From AP-15 sp963789025 (GTDB lineage: Bacteria > Pseudomonadota > Alphaproteobacteria > ATCC43930 > CGMCC-115725): a DNA stretch of 64,000 nt. The translations under genes were made by a program, and so were the position numbers. The DNA lies in assembly GCA_963789025.1 (NCBI GenBank), contig CAWBIT010000008.1, positions 496,001-560,000 of the forward strand. The letters run 5' to 3'. Positions within the stretch are counted from its first letter, which is position 1; every line of letters begins with the position of its first letter. The notes beneath the pieces were generated by a model. That model made no database searches and was not told the DNA's origin. It saw only the letters and a list, made by a program, of their open reading frames with translations. Below, in pieces: positions 14,820 through 24,086 of this stretch.

Positions 14820-16058
14820 CTAAGGCGCTTGCGCTTCGCGGTGCAGCGTCTGCCGCATATTGGCAACCTCGCTGGCCGAAACGGCAGGCGCGGCATTGCC
14901 CCAGGCGTTGCGGATGTACGTAACCACTGCCGCCACATCGACATCGGACAGCTGCCAGGCGAAGGACGGCATCGCCGGGCCGGTCGGAGCCCCGTCGGTG
15001 GCGACTGCGCGCGAGCCTTCGAGCACCACACGGATCAGGCTGGTGGCTTGTGACTGCTGCACCAGCGGGGCTCCATTGAGGCGCGGGAAGAGCCCCACGA
15101 TGCCTTCCCCCGCCACCGTGTGGCAGGCGGCACATCGCTCGTTGTAGATCGCCTCTCCCCGCTGCATCGCCGGATCCTGTGCCGAAACCGGCTGCAGCGG
15201 TACGCTGCCACCGGGCGGCAGGTCCTTCAGATAAACGGCGATCGCCCGCAGGTCTGCATCGGTCAGATGCGAAGTCGAATGCGTGACTGCGTCCGCCATC
15301 GGTCCGGAAGCGATGTCATAGCGGTTGCGCCCGGTCTTGAGGTAGAGGGCGATGTCGTCGACCGTCCAGTCGCCGATGCCGAGGCGGCGATTTCCGGTCA
15401 GGTTCGGCGAGTACCAGCTCTGCAGCACGGAGCCCTGCATCGCGCGGCTGTTCTCGTCGCCGCCCATCGCGTTCTTCGGCGTGTGGCACAAGCCACAATG
15501 TTCGACGCCCTCGACGAGATACGCGCCGCGGTTCCACTCCGCCGTCTTGCCGGGGTCGGGCTTGAATTCACCAGCCCTGAAATAGAGCTCGTTCCAGCCC
15601 GCCATCACCTCGCGCTGATTGAACGGGAAGGGCAGCTGGTTCGCTTGCACCAGGTTGCGGACGGGCTCTACCGTGCCGAGATAGGCGCGGATCGCGATCA
15701 CGTCCTCGCGCGTCATCTTCGTGTAATAGGGATAGGGCATCGCCGGATAAAGATGGATGCCGCCGTGCCCGATGCCGTTTTGCACCGCATTGATAAATTC
15801 GTCGTCGGTCCAGCCGCCGATCCCCGTCGCTACGTCGGGTGTGATGTTCGGGGCAAGCAGGATGCCGAACGGCGTTTCGAGGGCGCCGCCGCCGGCGAGC
15901 GGCTTGCCGCCCGGCGCCGTATGGCAGGCGGTGCAATCGGCAGCCGACGCCATATAGCGGCCATGCTCGATCACCTCGAACGACTGCTTGTCCGGGTATT
16001 GCGCGCGCGCCGCCGCGTTGGCGAACAGCAGCAGCGCACAAGAGAGGAGGACTCGCAT
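14820..16058 (-). CDS. triheme cytochrome c subunit of a membrane dehydrogenase
   Basis: This 412-residue protein has a signal peptide (MRVLLSCALLLFANAAARA) and three heme-attachment motifs, CTACH, CGLCH and CAACH, at about residues 42, 189 and 325. The arrangement matches the cytochrome c subunit of gluconate, sorbitol and alcohol dehydrogenase complexes. That subunit is periplasmic and passes electrons from the flavin subunit to ubiquinone or an oxidase. It has no C-terminal membrane helix that I can see. The upstream genes encode the GMC flavoprotein and small subunit; a palindromic repeat separates it from the flavoprotein gene. Confidence 0.9.
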   Translation of the reverse strand: MRVLLSCALLLFANAAARAQYPDKQSFEVIEHGRYMASAADCTACHTAPGGKPLAGGGALETPFGILLAPNITPDVATGIGGWTDDEFINAVQNGIGHGGIHLYPAMPYPYYTKMTREDVIAIRAYLGTVEPVRNLVQANQLPFPFNQREVMAGWNELYFRAGEFKPDPGKTAEWNRGAYLVEGVEHCGLCHTPKNAMGGDENSRAMQGSVLQSWYSPNLTGNRRLGIGDWTVDDIALYLKTGRNRYDIASGPMADAVTHSTSHLTDADLRAIAVYLKDLPPGGSVPLQPVSAQDPAMQRGEAIYNERCAACHTVAGEGIVGLFPRLNGAPLVQQSQATSLIRVVLEGSRAVATDGAPTGPAMPSFAWQLSDVDVAAVVTYIRNAWGNAAPAVSASEVANMRQTLHREAQAP

Positions 16059-16065
16059 TGCGGTG

Positions 16066-16186
16066 GTGCGTGCTTCGAGACGCGCCCTTTGGGCGCTCCT
16101 CAGCATGAGGTATTTCTCTATAGGACCAAGAACATTCCTCATCCTGAGGAGGCCGCAAAGCGGCCGTCTCGAAGGACGCACGGCAC
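16066..16186. repeat. RPE-type palindromic element, copy 1
   Basis: Two opposed arms, tgcgtgcttcgagacgcgcc with gcgctcctcagcatgagg, and cctcatcctgaggaggccgc with cggccgtctcgaaggacgc, enclose a ~25-bp centre. Near-identical elements occur at 35824-35946 and 37551-37670. This copy lies inside an apparent operon between the flavoprotein and cytochrome genes, so it is transcribed and could form a large RNA hairpin. Confidence 0.85.
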
Positions 16187-16195
16187 TTATCCAGC

Positions 16196-17962
16196 TCATG
16201 CGTGCACCAGCGGGCCCGGATTTTTCAGGTATTGCTTGTGGATCGCGTCGAGCGACCAGTAAGTCAGCGCTCCGATTGTGCCGGTCGGGTTGTAGCCGGC
16301 GTTCTGCGGGAAGTTCGTCGCGCCCGTCACGAACAGATTGTGCACGTCCCAGCTCTGCAGATAGCGGTTGACTGCGCTGGTCTTCGGGTCGGCGCCCATG
16401 ATCGCGCCGCCGCAGGTGTGCGTCGTCTGGTACGGCACGATGGAATAATGGCCGGTGCGCGGCAGCTTGACGATCTGGCGCGGCCCCATCCGTTGCACGA
16501 TGTCGGCGAGCCGGTCGGTCAGGAATTGCGACATCTTCAGCTCGTTTTCGTGAAAGTCGAAGGTCAGCCGCATCAGCGGCCGGCCGAACCGATCCTTGTA
16601 GGTCGGGTCGAGGTCGAGGTAGCAATCGCGGTAGCTGTAGCAGCTGCCATGCGCCGCCGGCAGGATCGTGCTGAGATAGTTGTCCTTGACCGCTTTCTTC
16701 CATGCGGCGCCCCATTGCGGCGTGCCCGGCGGCGTCGGCGTTACCTCGATCGGACGCGCGTTCGGCTGCACCATTCCCATATAGCCGCCGCCGACGAAAC
16801 CGTACGGCCCGTGATCGAAATTGTCGCCGTTGTAATCGTCGATGCACATGCCGATCGCGCCGCTGGCAATGAACGGATTGAATATCTTATTGTCGAAAAA
16901 CGCCTCGACGCTGGACGTGACCTGGTAGGAAAAGTTGCGGCCGATCACGCCCTGGCCGGTGTTCACGTCATAAGGCTGGCCAACGCCGGACAGCAGTAAT
17001 AACTGCACGTTGAACATCTGGAAGGCGCAGAGGAACACCATCTCGGCCGGCTGCTCCCACTCGCGGCCTTGTGTATCGACATAAGTCACGCCGGTCGCCC
17101 GCTTGCCGGTATTGTCGAGATTGATCCGCGTGACGTCGCATTCGGTGCGCGCCTCGAAATTTGTCCGCCGCATCAGCACCGGCAGGATCGTCGTCTGCGG
17201 GCTTGCTTTCGAATAGTTGCCGCAGCCGAATCGCTCGCAGAAGCCACAATAGGTGCAGGGGCCAATCGTGACGCCGAGCGGGTTGGTGTAGGCCTGGGAC
17301 AGATTGCCGGAGGGTTGCGGGAACGGGCTGTGGCCCATCTCTTTCGCCGCCTCGGCCCACAGCGCCGGTCCATAGGGCTGCTTCTGCGCCGGCGTCGGAT
17401 AGGGACGCGACCGCGCTCCCTCGAACGGATTGCCGAACGGCTGCTTTTGCCCTTTGAGGTTTCCGGCGGTTCCCGACGTGCCGCACAGATATTCGAACGT
17501 GTCGAAATGCGGCTCGAGCTCGTCGTAAGTGACGCCCCAATCCTGTATCGTCATGTCCTCCGGCAGGAATTTCGCGCCGTAGCGCTGAGTCAAATGCGTT
17601 TTCAGCACGAAGTCGGTCGGCAGGAAGCGCCAGGTCTGCGCATTCCAATGCACGCCGGCGCCGCCGACGCCATTGGGCAGCAGGAACGAGCCCCAGGTGC
17701 GGATCGGCAATGCCGTCTGACTGGAATTATTGCGAAAGGTCAGCGTCGTCTGCGCCGGGCGGACGAACAAATCATGCTGCACGGCATAGCGCAGCTCGTC
17801 CGGCGCATAATTGGGGGGAAAGTCGGTCGCGGTGTCGCGCCACGGCCCGCGCTCGACCGCGACGACATTGAAACCTGCTTTGGTCATCGACTCGGCGATG
17901 ATCGAGCCGGTCCAGCCCAAGCCGATAATGACGATGTCGGTTGCCGGCAACTTTGTCGCCAT
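16196..17962 (-). CDS. GMC-family FAD-dependent dehydrogenase, large subunit
   Basis: This 588-residue flavoprotein starts with an ADP-binding fold, IVIIGLGWTGSIIAESM, followed by NVVAVERG. A GMC signature region is near NGVGGAGVHWNAQTW, and the C-terminal active-site segment contains HTCGGAIMG, then NLFVTGATNFPQNAG. The Cys-rich TYCGFCERFGC segment could hold a redox cofactor. It resembles the large subunit of gluconate 2-dehydrogenase and related sugar or alcohol dehydrogenases. The small subunit lies upstream and cytochrome c downstream on the same strand. The substrate cannot be read from sequence; a sugar or sugar acid is likely. It has no signal peptide and would be co-exported with the Tat-type small subunit. 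Confidence 0.9.
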   Translation of the reverse strand: MATKLPATDIVIIGLGWTGSIIAESMTKAGFNVVAVERGPWRDTATDFPPNYAPDELRYAVQHDLFVRPAQTTLTFRNNSSQTALPIRTWGSFLLPNGVGGAGVHWNAQTWRFLPTDFVLKTHLTQRYGAKFLPEDMTIQDWGVTYDELEPHFDTFEYLCGTSGTAGNLKGQKQPFGNPFEGARSRPYPTPAQKQPYGPALWAEAAKEMGHSPFPQPSGNLSQAYTNPLGVTIGPCTYCGFCERFGCGNYSKASPQTTILPVLMRRTNFEARTECDVTRINLDNTGKRATGVTYVDTQGREWEQPAEMVFLCAFQMFNVQLLLLSGVGQPYDVNTGQGVIGRNFSYQVTSSVEAFFDNKIFNPFIASGAIGMCIDDYNGDNFDHGPYGFVGGGYMGMVQPNARPIEVTPTPPGTPQWGAAWKKAVKDNYLSTILPAAHGSCYSYRDCYLDLDPTYKDRFGRPLMRLTFDFHENELKMSQFLTDRLADIVQRMGPRQIVKLPRTGHYSIVPYQTTHTCGGAIMGADPKTSAVNRYLQSWDVHNLFVTGATNFPQNAGYNPTGTIGALTYWSLDAIHKQYLKNPGPLVHA

Positions 17963-17989
17963 TGCGTCACTCCAGTTCGGGCGCCGTGG

Positions 17990-18796
17990 TTACGGTTGCT
18001 GTGGGGTCGATTCATTGCGCCCGGCAATGCTGATGGGCGGATGCGGATAGCGCTCGTTGTGCCGCTCGACCCAGTCGCGATAATCGTAGCGCGCGCCGGG
18101 GAAGCCGATCATCTTCCACGCCGCCATGTCGCGATTGCCGCCGTAGACGGGGTCCGCGAAGAAACCATAGCGGGTATCCTGCAGCAGTATCCCGAAGAAC
18201 GGCGTGGCGCTGGTTCCCTGCAATTGCAGCGAGCCGTTCTCCATTCCCGCGATGATCCGATCCTTCTCCCCGTCGGGAAGCTGCGCGTAGGTCTTGCTGG
18301 CGTAAGTAGCGCGACAGAATGCGTCGAGGGCCGCGAGCATGCGCCGATAGAGCTGCGCCGGGGTCGACGGCGCCTGCAGACCCTGCTCCGGCGTCGCTTG
18401 CAGAAACGGCGGACTCATATAAAGGCCGCGCGCGTTGCCATAACCGCCTGCCAACTGGCGGTCGATGAAGACGGCGCATCCGCAATCCTTGCCGCCGGGG
18501 GTTTCCGGATCGGGTGGGATCAACCGATCCACCAACGCCTCGACTGCGGCGCCTTCCTCGGGCGTAAGGAAAACCCATGGACCCGGCTTGACCGCTTGGG
18601 GGGGATCGCCGGCGAACGGCCGCCAGGGCATGCCGGCGCCGCCTGGCAAGGTGCGTGCGCTCGCCGATCGAGCGACCAGCAGCAATGCGGTAGAGGCAAG
18701 CAACGCCCGTCGGCTGGGCAGCCCCGCCGAAAGTCCGGCATCCAAGTCGGCGGGGCCGGACGACGCGATATTGACGGGTGCCGAGTTTGTGGACAT
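17990..18796 (-). CDS. gluconate 2-dehydrogenase subunit 3-like protein with Tat-like signal
   Basis: This 268-residue protein has the motif SRRALLASTALLLVARSASA at residues ~28-47, a twin-arginine-like export signal, followed by the subunit 3 domain (FLTPEEGAAVEALVDRLIP, DPETPGGKDCGCAVFID). In known complexes the small subunit accompanies the cofactor-loaded flavoprotein through Tat. It is first of four co-directional genes and ends 27 bp before the flavoprotein start. Regulation was not visible in the upstream 285 bp. Confidence 0.85.
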   Translation of the reverse strand: MSTNSAPVNIASSGPADLDAGLSAGLPSRRALLASTALLLVARSASARTLPGGAGMPWRPFAGDPPQAVKPGPWVFLTPEEGAAVEALVDRLIPPDPETPGGKDCGCAVFIDRQLAGGYGNARGLYMSPPFLQATPEQGLQAPSTPAQLYRRMLAALDAFCRATYASKTYAQLPDGEKDRIIAGMENGSLQLQGTSATPFFGILLQDTRYGFFADPVYGGNRDMAAWKMIGFPGARYDYRDWVERHNERYPHPPISIAGRNESTPQQP

Positions 18797-19081
18797 GGCA
18801 TTGCCCTCGTTATCTGCGATCGGCTTTTTTAGATCGGGCCAACTCGGTCAAGATGAATTTCGCCTGCGACGGAGTTAACGATCCGCCCCGCGCCCGACCG
18901 AGTAAATTCAAGTAAATATCGGTAAAATGCTGGGGCGGCGCTGTACGACGCATCTAGCCGAGGGCCGCCGATTCGGCCCGTCGGGTTTTCCAGCCTTGCG
19001 CCTGGCCGGCGGGAATGCGGCGGTTCTCGCCTGATATTTCCCGGTCTCGCTGCTGCCCTTTTTGGTTGATAAGCTTCCGGT

Positions 19082-20713
19082 GTGTTTCGTCGAGAGGGGA
19101 CCAAATCCCGCAGCCGTCATGGCGTCTGCGGCGTGCTTACGGGAGTTTGCGCGGCGATCCTGCCTGTCGTGGCCGATGCGCAAGATGCTGCGATCGACCG
19201 AATCGAAGCCATCGAACGTCAGATGCGAGGTGTCCAGAGCGAGCTGCAGCGCCTCAAGCATGAGCTTGGGGAGGCGAAGCGGCAGCTCCGCCAATCGCGG
19301 AGCGAGGCGCAACGCGCGCAAGAGGAGGCTCGCGAGGCCGAGGAACGAGCGCGACAAGACTCGCCCAAGGCTGCAGCCGCCGAGCCCCAAACAACGCAAG
19401 CCGCACCACCAGCGCAGATGGCCGTTGCCGCTCCCCCGAGCGCTGCCGTCGCCTACGAGGCCGTAAAGGTCGGCATGCCCGAAGGGCGGCCGACCATCGC
19501 CACGGCGGATAGCCGGCTGTCTCTCGCGAATGGCGGGTTAATGCAGTTCGACATGGGCGGTTACTTCCAGAACCCGAACCCAAACACGCAATTCCCCAAG
19601 CTCAACGACGGGGTAAACCTGCGGCGTGGTAGGCTTTATTTTGTCGGCAAGTTCGATGATTTTACGGTCAACATCACACCCGATTTCGGCGGCTCACCGG
19701 ACGGGTCGCCGACGTTGTTTGAGGCTAACGTCAACTACACCGGGATCAGGCGGGTAACCGCCACAGCCGGATACTTCCATCCGTTCGTCTCGTTGGAGGA
19801 CGCGACTTTCCCGGGCGATTTGTTGTTTCTCGAGCGGCCGAGCATCATCAACATCGAGCGAAGCGTGGCGGCGGGCATCCAGCGCGCTTCCCTCGGAGCC
19901 AAGGCATCGACCGAAGACTATTTCGCCTCCGCCTATCTGACCGGTCCGCTTTTTGGCGCCCAGACCAATACACTGCTCAATGGTGAGCAGCTGGGGTTCA
20001 TTGGGCGGTTGGCGGCGCGGCCCTATTACGACCAGGACTGGAACCTACATGCGGGCTTCTCCGGCCAGACGGCGTTTCACCCGAACATTAATGCCAGCGG
20101 CACGCCCGGGGTGAGCCGCACTACATTCGACTTTGGAGACCAGCCCGAGCTGCGCATCGATTTCAACAAGCTTGTCGACACCGGCTCATTGTCCGCGCGC
20201 GACGCCAGCGCTTACGGCGGCGAGCTTGGCCTCAGCTGGCGTAACTTCCTGGTGCAGGGCGAGTACTACCAAATCGGGGTAACCCAATCGAAATTGCCCG
20301 ACATGCCTGCGCCCAGACTCGGCTTTAACGGGGGCTATGTCGAGGGCAGCTGGGTCTTCACCGGAGAACCCCATCCTTACGATGCCAAGAAGGCTTCCTG
20401 GGCGAGGCCCGAGGTCGATCATCCGTTTAGCCTTGCGGATGGCGGGGTTGGTGCTTGGGAACTTGCGGCCCGCTACAGCACTGTCAGTCTCAACAGCAAC
20501 GTCGTGCCTGGCGTGTCGCAAAGCGTTACCGGCGGAATCTTTGGCGGCCAGCAACAGATCGCTGCTCTCGCGCTCAGCTGGTACCCGAACGACTGGCTGC
20601 GGTTCATGCTGCAATTTCAATATGTCGACGTAAACAAGCTTAATTCGGCGGGCACGGTCCAAATCGGCCAGCGCTTCGAGACACTCTCGGCGAGGGCCCA
20701 GGCCGCTTGGTGA
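19082..20713 (+). CDS. OprO/OprP-family porin with N-terminal coiled coil
   Basis: This 543-residue outer-membrane protein has a short signal-like start (cleavage near VADAQD) and a coiled coil at residues ~35-95 rich in Gln, Glu and Arg. An Ala/Pro linker follows, then a beta-barrel domain of the phosphate-selective porin O/P type. In that domain are LRRGRLYFVGKFDDFTVNIT, PDFGGSPDG, many alternating aromatic strands, and a final RFETLSARAQAAW ending in the usual aromatic residue. Such porins form trimers that pass phosphate or other anions. It diverges from the dehydrogenase operon, so its transport role may relate to that pathway. Confidence 0.85.
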   Translation: MFRREGTKSRSRHGVCGVLTGVCAAILPVVADAQDAAIDRIEAIERQMRGVQSELQRLKHELGEAKRQLRQSRSEAQRAQEEAREAEERARQDSPKAAAAEPQTTQAAPPAQMAVAAPPSAAVAYEAVKVGMPEGRPTIATADSRLSLANGGLMQFDMGGYFQNPNPNTQFPKLNDGVNLRRGRLYFVGKFDDFTVNITPDFGGSPDGSPTLFEANVNYTGIRRVTATAGYFHPFVSLEDATFPGDLLFLERPSIINIERSVAAGIQRASLGAKASTEDYFASAYLTGPLFGAQTNTLLNGEQLGFIGRLAARPYYDQDWNLHAGFSGQTAFHPNINASGTPGVSRTTFDFGDQPELRIDFNKLVDTGSLSARDASAYGGELGLSWRNFLVQGEYYQIGVTQSKLPDMPAPRLGFNGGYVEGSWVFTGEPHPYDAKKASWARPEVDHPFSLADGGVGAWELAARYSTVSLNSNVVPGVSQSVTGGIFGGQQQIAALALSWYPNDWLRFMLQFQYVDVNKLNSAGTVQIGQRFETLSARAQAAW

Positions 20714-20793
20714 GACCACATCTTGCGCTGCAAGCCCGACGGCGCCCGCAATCGCCCCTCGGCATAGCCGATGCCGTATCCCACATACCGTTG

Positions 20794-21645
20794 ATGATCT
20801 TGACCGCCATCCCGCGAGAGCAACTCGACGAGGTTCTCGACCGCTTCATGGCCAACCTCGAGGACCCGTTCTCGTGCGCGGTGTTTCGCCGGATCCGCGC
20901 GACCTCGGCGGTTCGCGCCGTCGGGGCGGCGGCCGAGCGGCATCGGCGGGCAGCACTTTCCCTGGCTCGCAGCCTGGGCATGGCGGTCCATGCTGACGGG
21001 GTCGAGTGCGCGTTCAATTGGGACGGCCGGGCGCTCAATGGCGCGACCGAGGCCTATGTCATCCTGCACGAGGCCGCTCATTTCGCGCTGGCCCCGAGCG
21101 AGCGCCGCCGGCTCGTCGATTTTGGCCTCGGGCCCGGCCCGGATACTCGCGACCGCGATGCCGCCGCGCGTGCCGCGGTCCTCTCCCCGCTGGCGCGCGA
21201 GGAGGACGAGGCGGCAGCCTCATTGCTCGGGATCATCTGGGAGGCAGAGTTCGGGCAGCCCGCGCTCGCCTCCTTCCTCGATCAGAACTGGCTCGAAGGG
21301 CTCGAACGCTCGGCCCACTCCCATTTCGCTGCGGTACTGGGCAAATTGCAGCGCCGCGGGCTGCTCGACCTTAGATCGCCCGCCGTATTCGATAGAGCGG
21401 CGACGCATCGAACCGGCCGAGCCGCCGCAGCCAGAACCGCAAAACCGGATGCCTTCGCTGAGGCGCCGGGCGAATGCGCGGAGTTGGCGCTCCCGCGCCG
21501 ATCCGCGAGACCCGCCAGCATTCGGCGCTCTTTTCGACCGGCCGATACCCGATCGCTGAGAGGCGGTTCTGCAGATCTTCCATCCGAACCTCCGGGCCGA
21601 CCGCTGGTTAAACACGGGATCGGCCTCCGGGTTCCCAGAGGATAG
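20794..21645 (+). CDS. HExxH protein resembling EF-P hydroxylase (EpmC), altered C-terminus
   Basis: The 283-residue protein contains VILHEAAHFALA at ~90-101, a metal-binding HExxH, followed by RRRLVDFGLGPGPDTRDRDA. This spacing and the RRxLVDFG element resemble EpmC/YfcM, which hydroxylates modified elongation factor P, but the N-terminal half does not match well. A distant metal-dependent hydroxylase or protease-like role is possible. From about residue 205 on, the sequence becomes Arg/Ala-rich and shadow-like, so the true C-terminus is probably lost. An in-frame TTG at 20707 would overlap the porin stop; the ATG is preferred, though its ribosome binding site is weak. Confidence 0.55.
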   Translation: MILTAIPREQLDEVLDRFMANLEDPFSCAVFRRIRATSAVRAVGAAAERHRRAALSLARSLGMAVHADGVECAFNWDGRALNGATEAYVILHEAAHFALAPSERRRLVDFGLGPGPDTRDRDAAARAAVLSPLAREEDEAAASLLGIIWEAEFGQPALASFLDQNWLEGLERSAHSHFAAVLGKLQRRGLLDLRSPAVFDRAATHRTGRAAAARTAKPDAFAEAPGECAELALPRRSARPASIRRSFRPADTRSLRGGSADLPSEPPGRPLVKHGIGLRVPRG

Positions 21646-21663
21646 AGAGAAAGCGAAGAAGTG

Positions 21664-21897
21664 ATGAACCGGATCGATCTCGGCGGGCGGATTGCGATTG
21701 TTACTGGCGCGGCGCGCGGCATCGGCCGCGCTATCGCCGAGCGGCTCTCCGCCTCCGGTGCGAAGGTGGCTATATGGGATGTCGACGGCGCGGCCGCGGC
21801 GGCCGCCGCGCTCGCCGTCGAGAACGCAACCTATGACATCGTCGACGTGACGGACCCGGCCGGCATCGCCCGGGCCCGCTTAGATCCATACGGATGA
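21664..21897 (+). pseudogene. SDR-family oxidoreductase, N-terminal fragment
   Basis: About 73 residues match short-chain dehydrogenases: GGRIAIVTGAARGIGRAIAE contains the TGxxxGIG NAD(P)-binding motif, and VAIWDVDG ends strand 2. The catalytic Ser-Tyr-Lys is missing because a repeat element begins at 21885, after which the frame stops. The complete gene would be ~250 residues. Its position next to KDPG aldolase suggests it once took part in sugar-acid breakdown. Confidence 0.8.
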
Positions 21898-22190
21898 CGC
21901 AGTGCGATGCGCCCGTCCTCGTCTTCCCGGCGAAGGAGGGTGTAATCCAATTGGCATGCCGGAAAATGGTGGAGAATTTTCGTCTGCTTCCGAGAATTTT
22001 CGATCGCATATACCAATCTATGATAGGTGCTCCGGGTCGAATTTCCGAAAGATTTCTGCTGCAAACCAAAGCAATCCCGCATTTTCTGCAACCGCTCACG
22101 GAAAAAGCCAATTGGATTACACGCTCGAAGGCCGGGACCCATTCCTCCAATGGGCACCGGCCTTCGCCGGTGTGGCGGGGTTGAGCCTTG
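21885..22190 (+). repeat. composite repeat B, copy 1
   Basis: Half 1 (ccatacggatgacgcag, cgtcctcgtcttcccggcg, aaggagggtgtaatcc) spans 21885-21956. Half 2 (acgctcgaaggccgggaccc, atgggcaccggccttcgccg, gtgtgg) spans ~22118-22180. Relatives of both halves occur inverted at 35721-36035. Here it truncates an SDR gene; no transposase lies inside. Confidence 0.75.
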
Positions 22191-22229
22191 TTCCGCCCTT
22201 GCCGAGCGAATCTTCCGTATGCACTACGA

Positions 22230-22859
22230 TCAGGCGCTCCGCTGCTCTCCGATAGCGGCGGCGCGTTCGGCGAGACGGCGCACTGTCGCCCAGTCACCGG
22301 CGGCCACAGCCTCCCTGGGCGCCATCCATGACCCGCCGACCATCGGCACATTGGGCAGCGCCAGGTACTTGGCTGCGGAGCGCTCGTCGATCCCGCCGGT
22401 CGGGCAGAATGCGATCCCCGGGAAGACCGGCGCGAGCGCTTGCAACAGCGCGAGCCCGCCGACCGCCTCCGCCGGGAACAGCTTCAGGAAGCTGATGCCG
22501 AGGTCGCGTGCGGTCATGACTTCGGAAGGGGTCGCGACGCCGGGAAGATAGGGGAGCTCGGTCGCCAGCGCGGCCGCCGCAAGTTCCGGCGTCATCCCGG
22601 GGCTGACCAGAAAGCGCGCTCCCGCCGTGCAGGCCTGCACGACATCCGAGGGCCTTTGCACGGTCCCGGCGCCGACGACGACTCGCGGCACCTCTCGGAC
22701 GATGGCGGCAATCGCGGCCAGAGCGGCCGGGGTCCGCAGCGTCACCTCGAGCAACGGGAGCCCGCCATTGAGCAGCGCGCCGGCGAGCGGCACCGCGTCT
22801 TCTTCGCGCTCGATCGTCAGGACCGGGATCACGGCCACACCACGGAACAAATTATGCAC
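22230..22859 (-). CDS. eda: 2-dehydro-3-deoxy-phosphogluconate (KDPG) aldolase
   Basis: This 209-residue class I aldolase has the expected family motifs. The catalytic Glu region is LLEVTLRTPAAL, the phosphate-binding part is VVVGAGTVQRP, and the Schiff-base lysine lies in SFLKLFPAEAVGG. It also has FCPTGGID and a VGGSWM tail. It cleaves KDPG to pyruvate and glyceraldehyde 3-phosphate in the Entner-Doudoroff or hexuronate pathways and is cytoplasmic. The length is normal. It lies after a repeat element and a broken SDR gene and is divergent from the aldo/keto reductase. Confidence 0.9.
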   Translation of the reverse strand: MHNLFRGVAVIPVLTIEREEDAVPLAGALLNGGLPLLEVTLRTPAALAAIAAIVREVPRVVVGAGTVQRPSDVVQACTAGARFLVSPGMTPELAAAALATELPYLPGVATPSEVMTARDLGISFLKLFPAEAVGGLALLQALAPVFPGIAFCPTGGIDERSAAKYLALPNVPMVGGSWMAPREAVAAGDWATVRRLAERAAAIGEQRSA

Positions 22860-23090
22860 GCCTTATCTCCCCGGCTGTGGCGCCATTTTAAACCAGGCTT
22901 CGATCAAGTTCAGTCTAACCCCGACGGGCCCGCGCATCTCATTGAGTCGGACGCCAGTGCCGGCGAATAAGGCTCGAGATCGGCGATCCGAAGACACCCT
23001 GCCTTATCGAATCGATTCGATTTCGGCCCGCGAGATTGACAGCCCGCGCCGCGAAGGCTTTGATCCGCGCCCGACGAAAGGGAGGTTGCG

Positions 23091-24086
23091 ATGGAAAGAC
23101 GCACGCTCGGCCGGACCGGGCTCGAGGTGTCGGTGCTCGGCTTCGGATGCGGCGCGGTCGGCGGGTTGATGGTGCGCGGCAGCCCCGGCGATCAAGAGCG
23201 GGCAGTGGCGCGGGCGATCGAGCTCGGCATCAACTATTTCGACACCGCGGCGATGTACGGGAACGGCGAATCCGAGCGCAATCTCGGGCGCGTCATGAAA
23301 AGCCTCAGACCCGACATCCGGGTCGGCACCAAGGTCCGAATTCCGGCCGGCGAGCGCAACCGCATCGTTGCGGCGGTGACGGCATCGTTGGAGGCCAGCC
23401 TGCAACGGCTCCAGCTCGAGCAGGTCGATCTGTTCCAGCTGCACAACCACATTACCACGGAAGGCCGCGACGGCGATCTGACCCCCGGGATCGTCCTCGG
23501 CGAAGTCGTACCGGCATTCGAGCGCTTGCGTGAGCAAGGCAAGACCCGCTTCTACGGCATCACCGCAGTTGGCGATACCGCTGCCCTTCACCAGGTCGTG
23601 GACGCCCGCGTCTTCGACACGGCGCAAGTCAGCTACAATCTGCTCAACCCGAGCGCCGGCGCGGCTGTCGCGCCGGACTACCCGGCGCATGATTTTGGCA
23701 ATCTGCTGGCGCATACCAGAGCCGCCGGCATGGGCGTGATCGCGATCCGCGCGCTCGCCGCCGGCGCATTGAGCGGGACCGAGCAACGGCATCCGCTCGG
23801 CTCCCCCAGTGTCGAGCCGATCGGCTCGGGTTCTTCGTATCGGATCGATGTCGAGCGGGCCCGGCGGCTCGAGCCGCTCGTTCGCGAGGGTTTTGCCGAC
23901 AGTCTGATAGAATTGGCCGTACGCTTCGTCATTTCTCACGAGGCGGTTTCGACGGCGCTGGTCGGCGTTTCGACCCTCGAACACCTGGAATACGCCGCCG
24001 CTGCGGCCAACAAGGGACCGCTCCCCCGCGAGGCGATCGAGCGCATCGCCGCGGCGCAGAAGACTTTTGTCGGCGAGCCTCGGTGA
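23091..24086 (+). CDS. aldo/keto reductase
   Basis: This 331-residue TIM-barrel NADPH reductase starts MERRTLGRTGLEVSVLGFG and has the catalytic Asp and Tyr in INYFDTAAMYGNGESE, followed by VGTKVRIPAG and the predicted His region QLHNHITTEG. GGGAGG is well placed before the ATG. Its stop overlaps the GTG start of the binding-protein gene by 4 bp, so the two are translationally coupled. Chemistry is probably reduction of a carbonyl of an imported compound; the substrate is unknown. Confidence 0.85.
   Translation: MERRTLGRTGLEVSVLGFGCGAVGGLMVRGSPGDQERAVARAIELGINYFDTAAMYGNGESERNLGRVMKSLRPDIRVGTKVRIPAGERNRIVAAVTASLEASLQRLQLEQVDLFQLHNHITTEGRDGDLTPGIVLGEVVPAFERLREQGKTRFYGITAVGDTAALHQVVDARVFDTAQVSYNLLNPSAGAAVAPDYPAHDFGNLLAHTRAAGMGVIAIRALAAGALSGTEQRHPLGSPSVEPIGSGSSYRIDVERARRLEPLVREGFADSLIELAVRFVISHEAVSTALVGVSTLEHLEYAAAAANKGPLPREAIERIAAAQKTFVGEPR

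Noticed and set aside
14820..16847. A 675-residue cytochrome c reading
   Set aside because: The N-terminal part is antisense or off-frame to the GMC gene and crosses an RPE element; the signal peptide start at 16058 fits the family.
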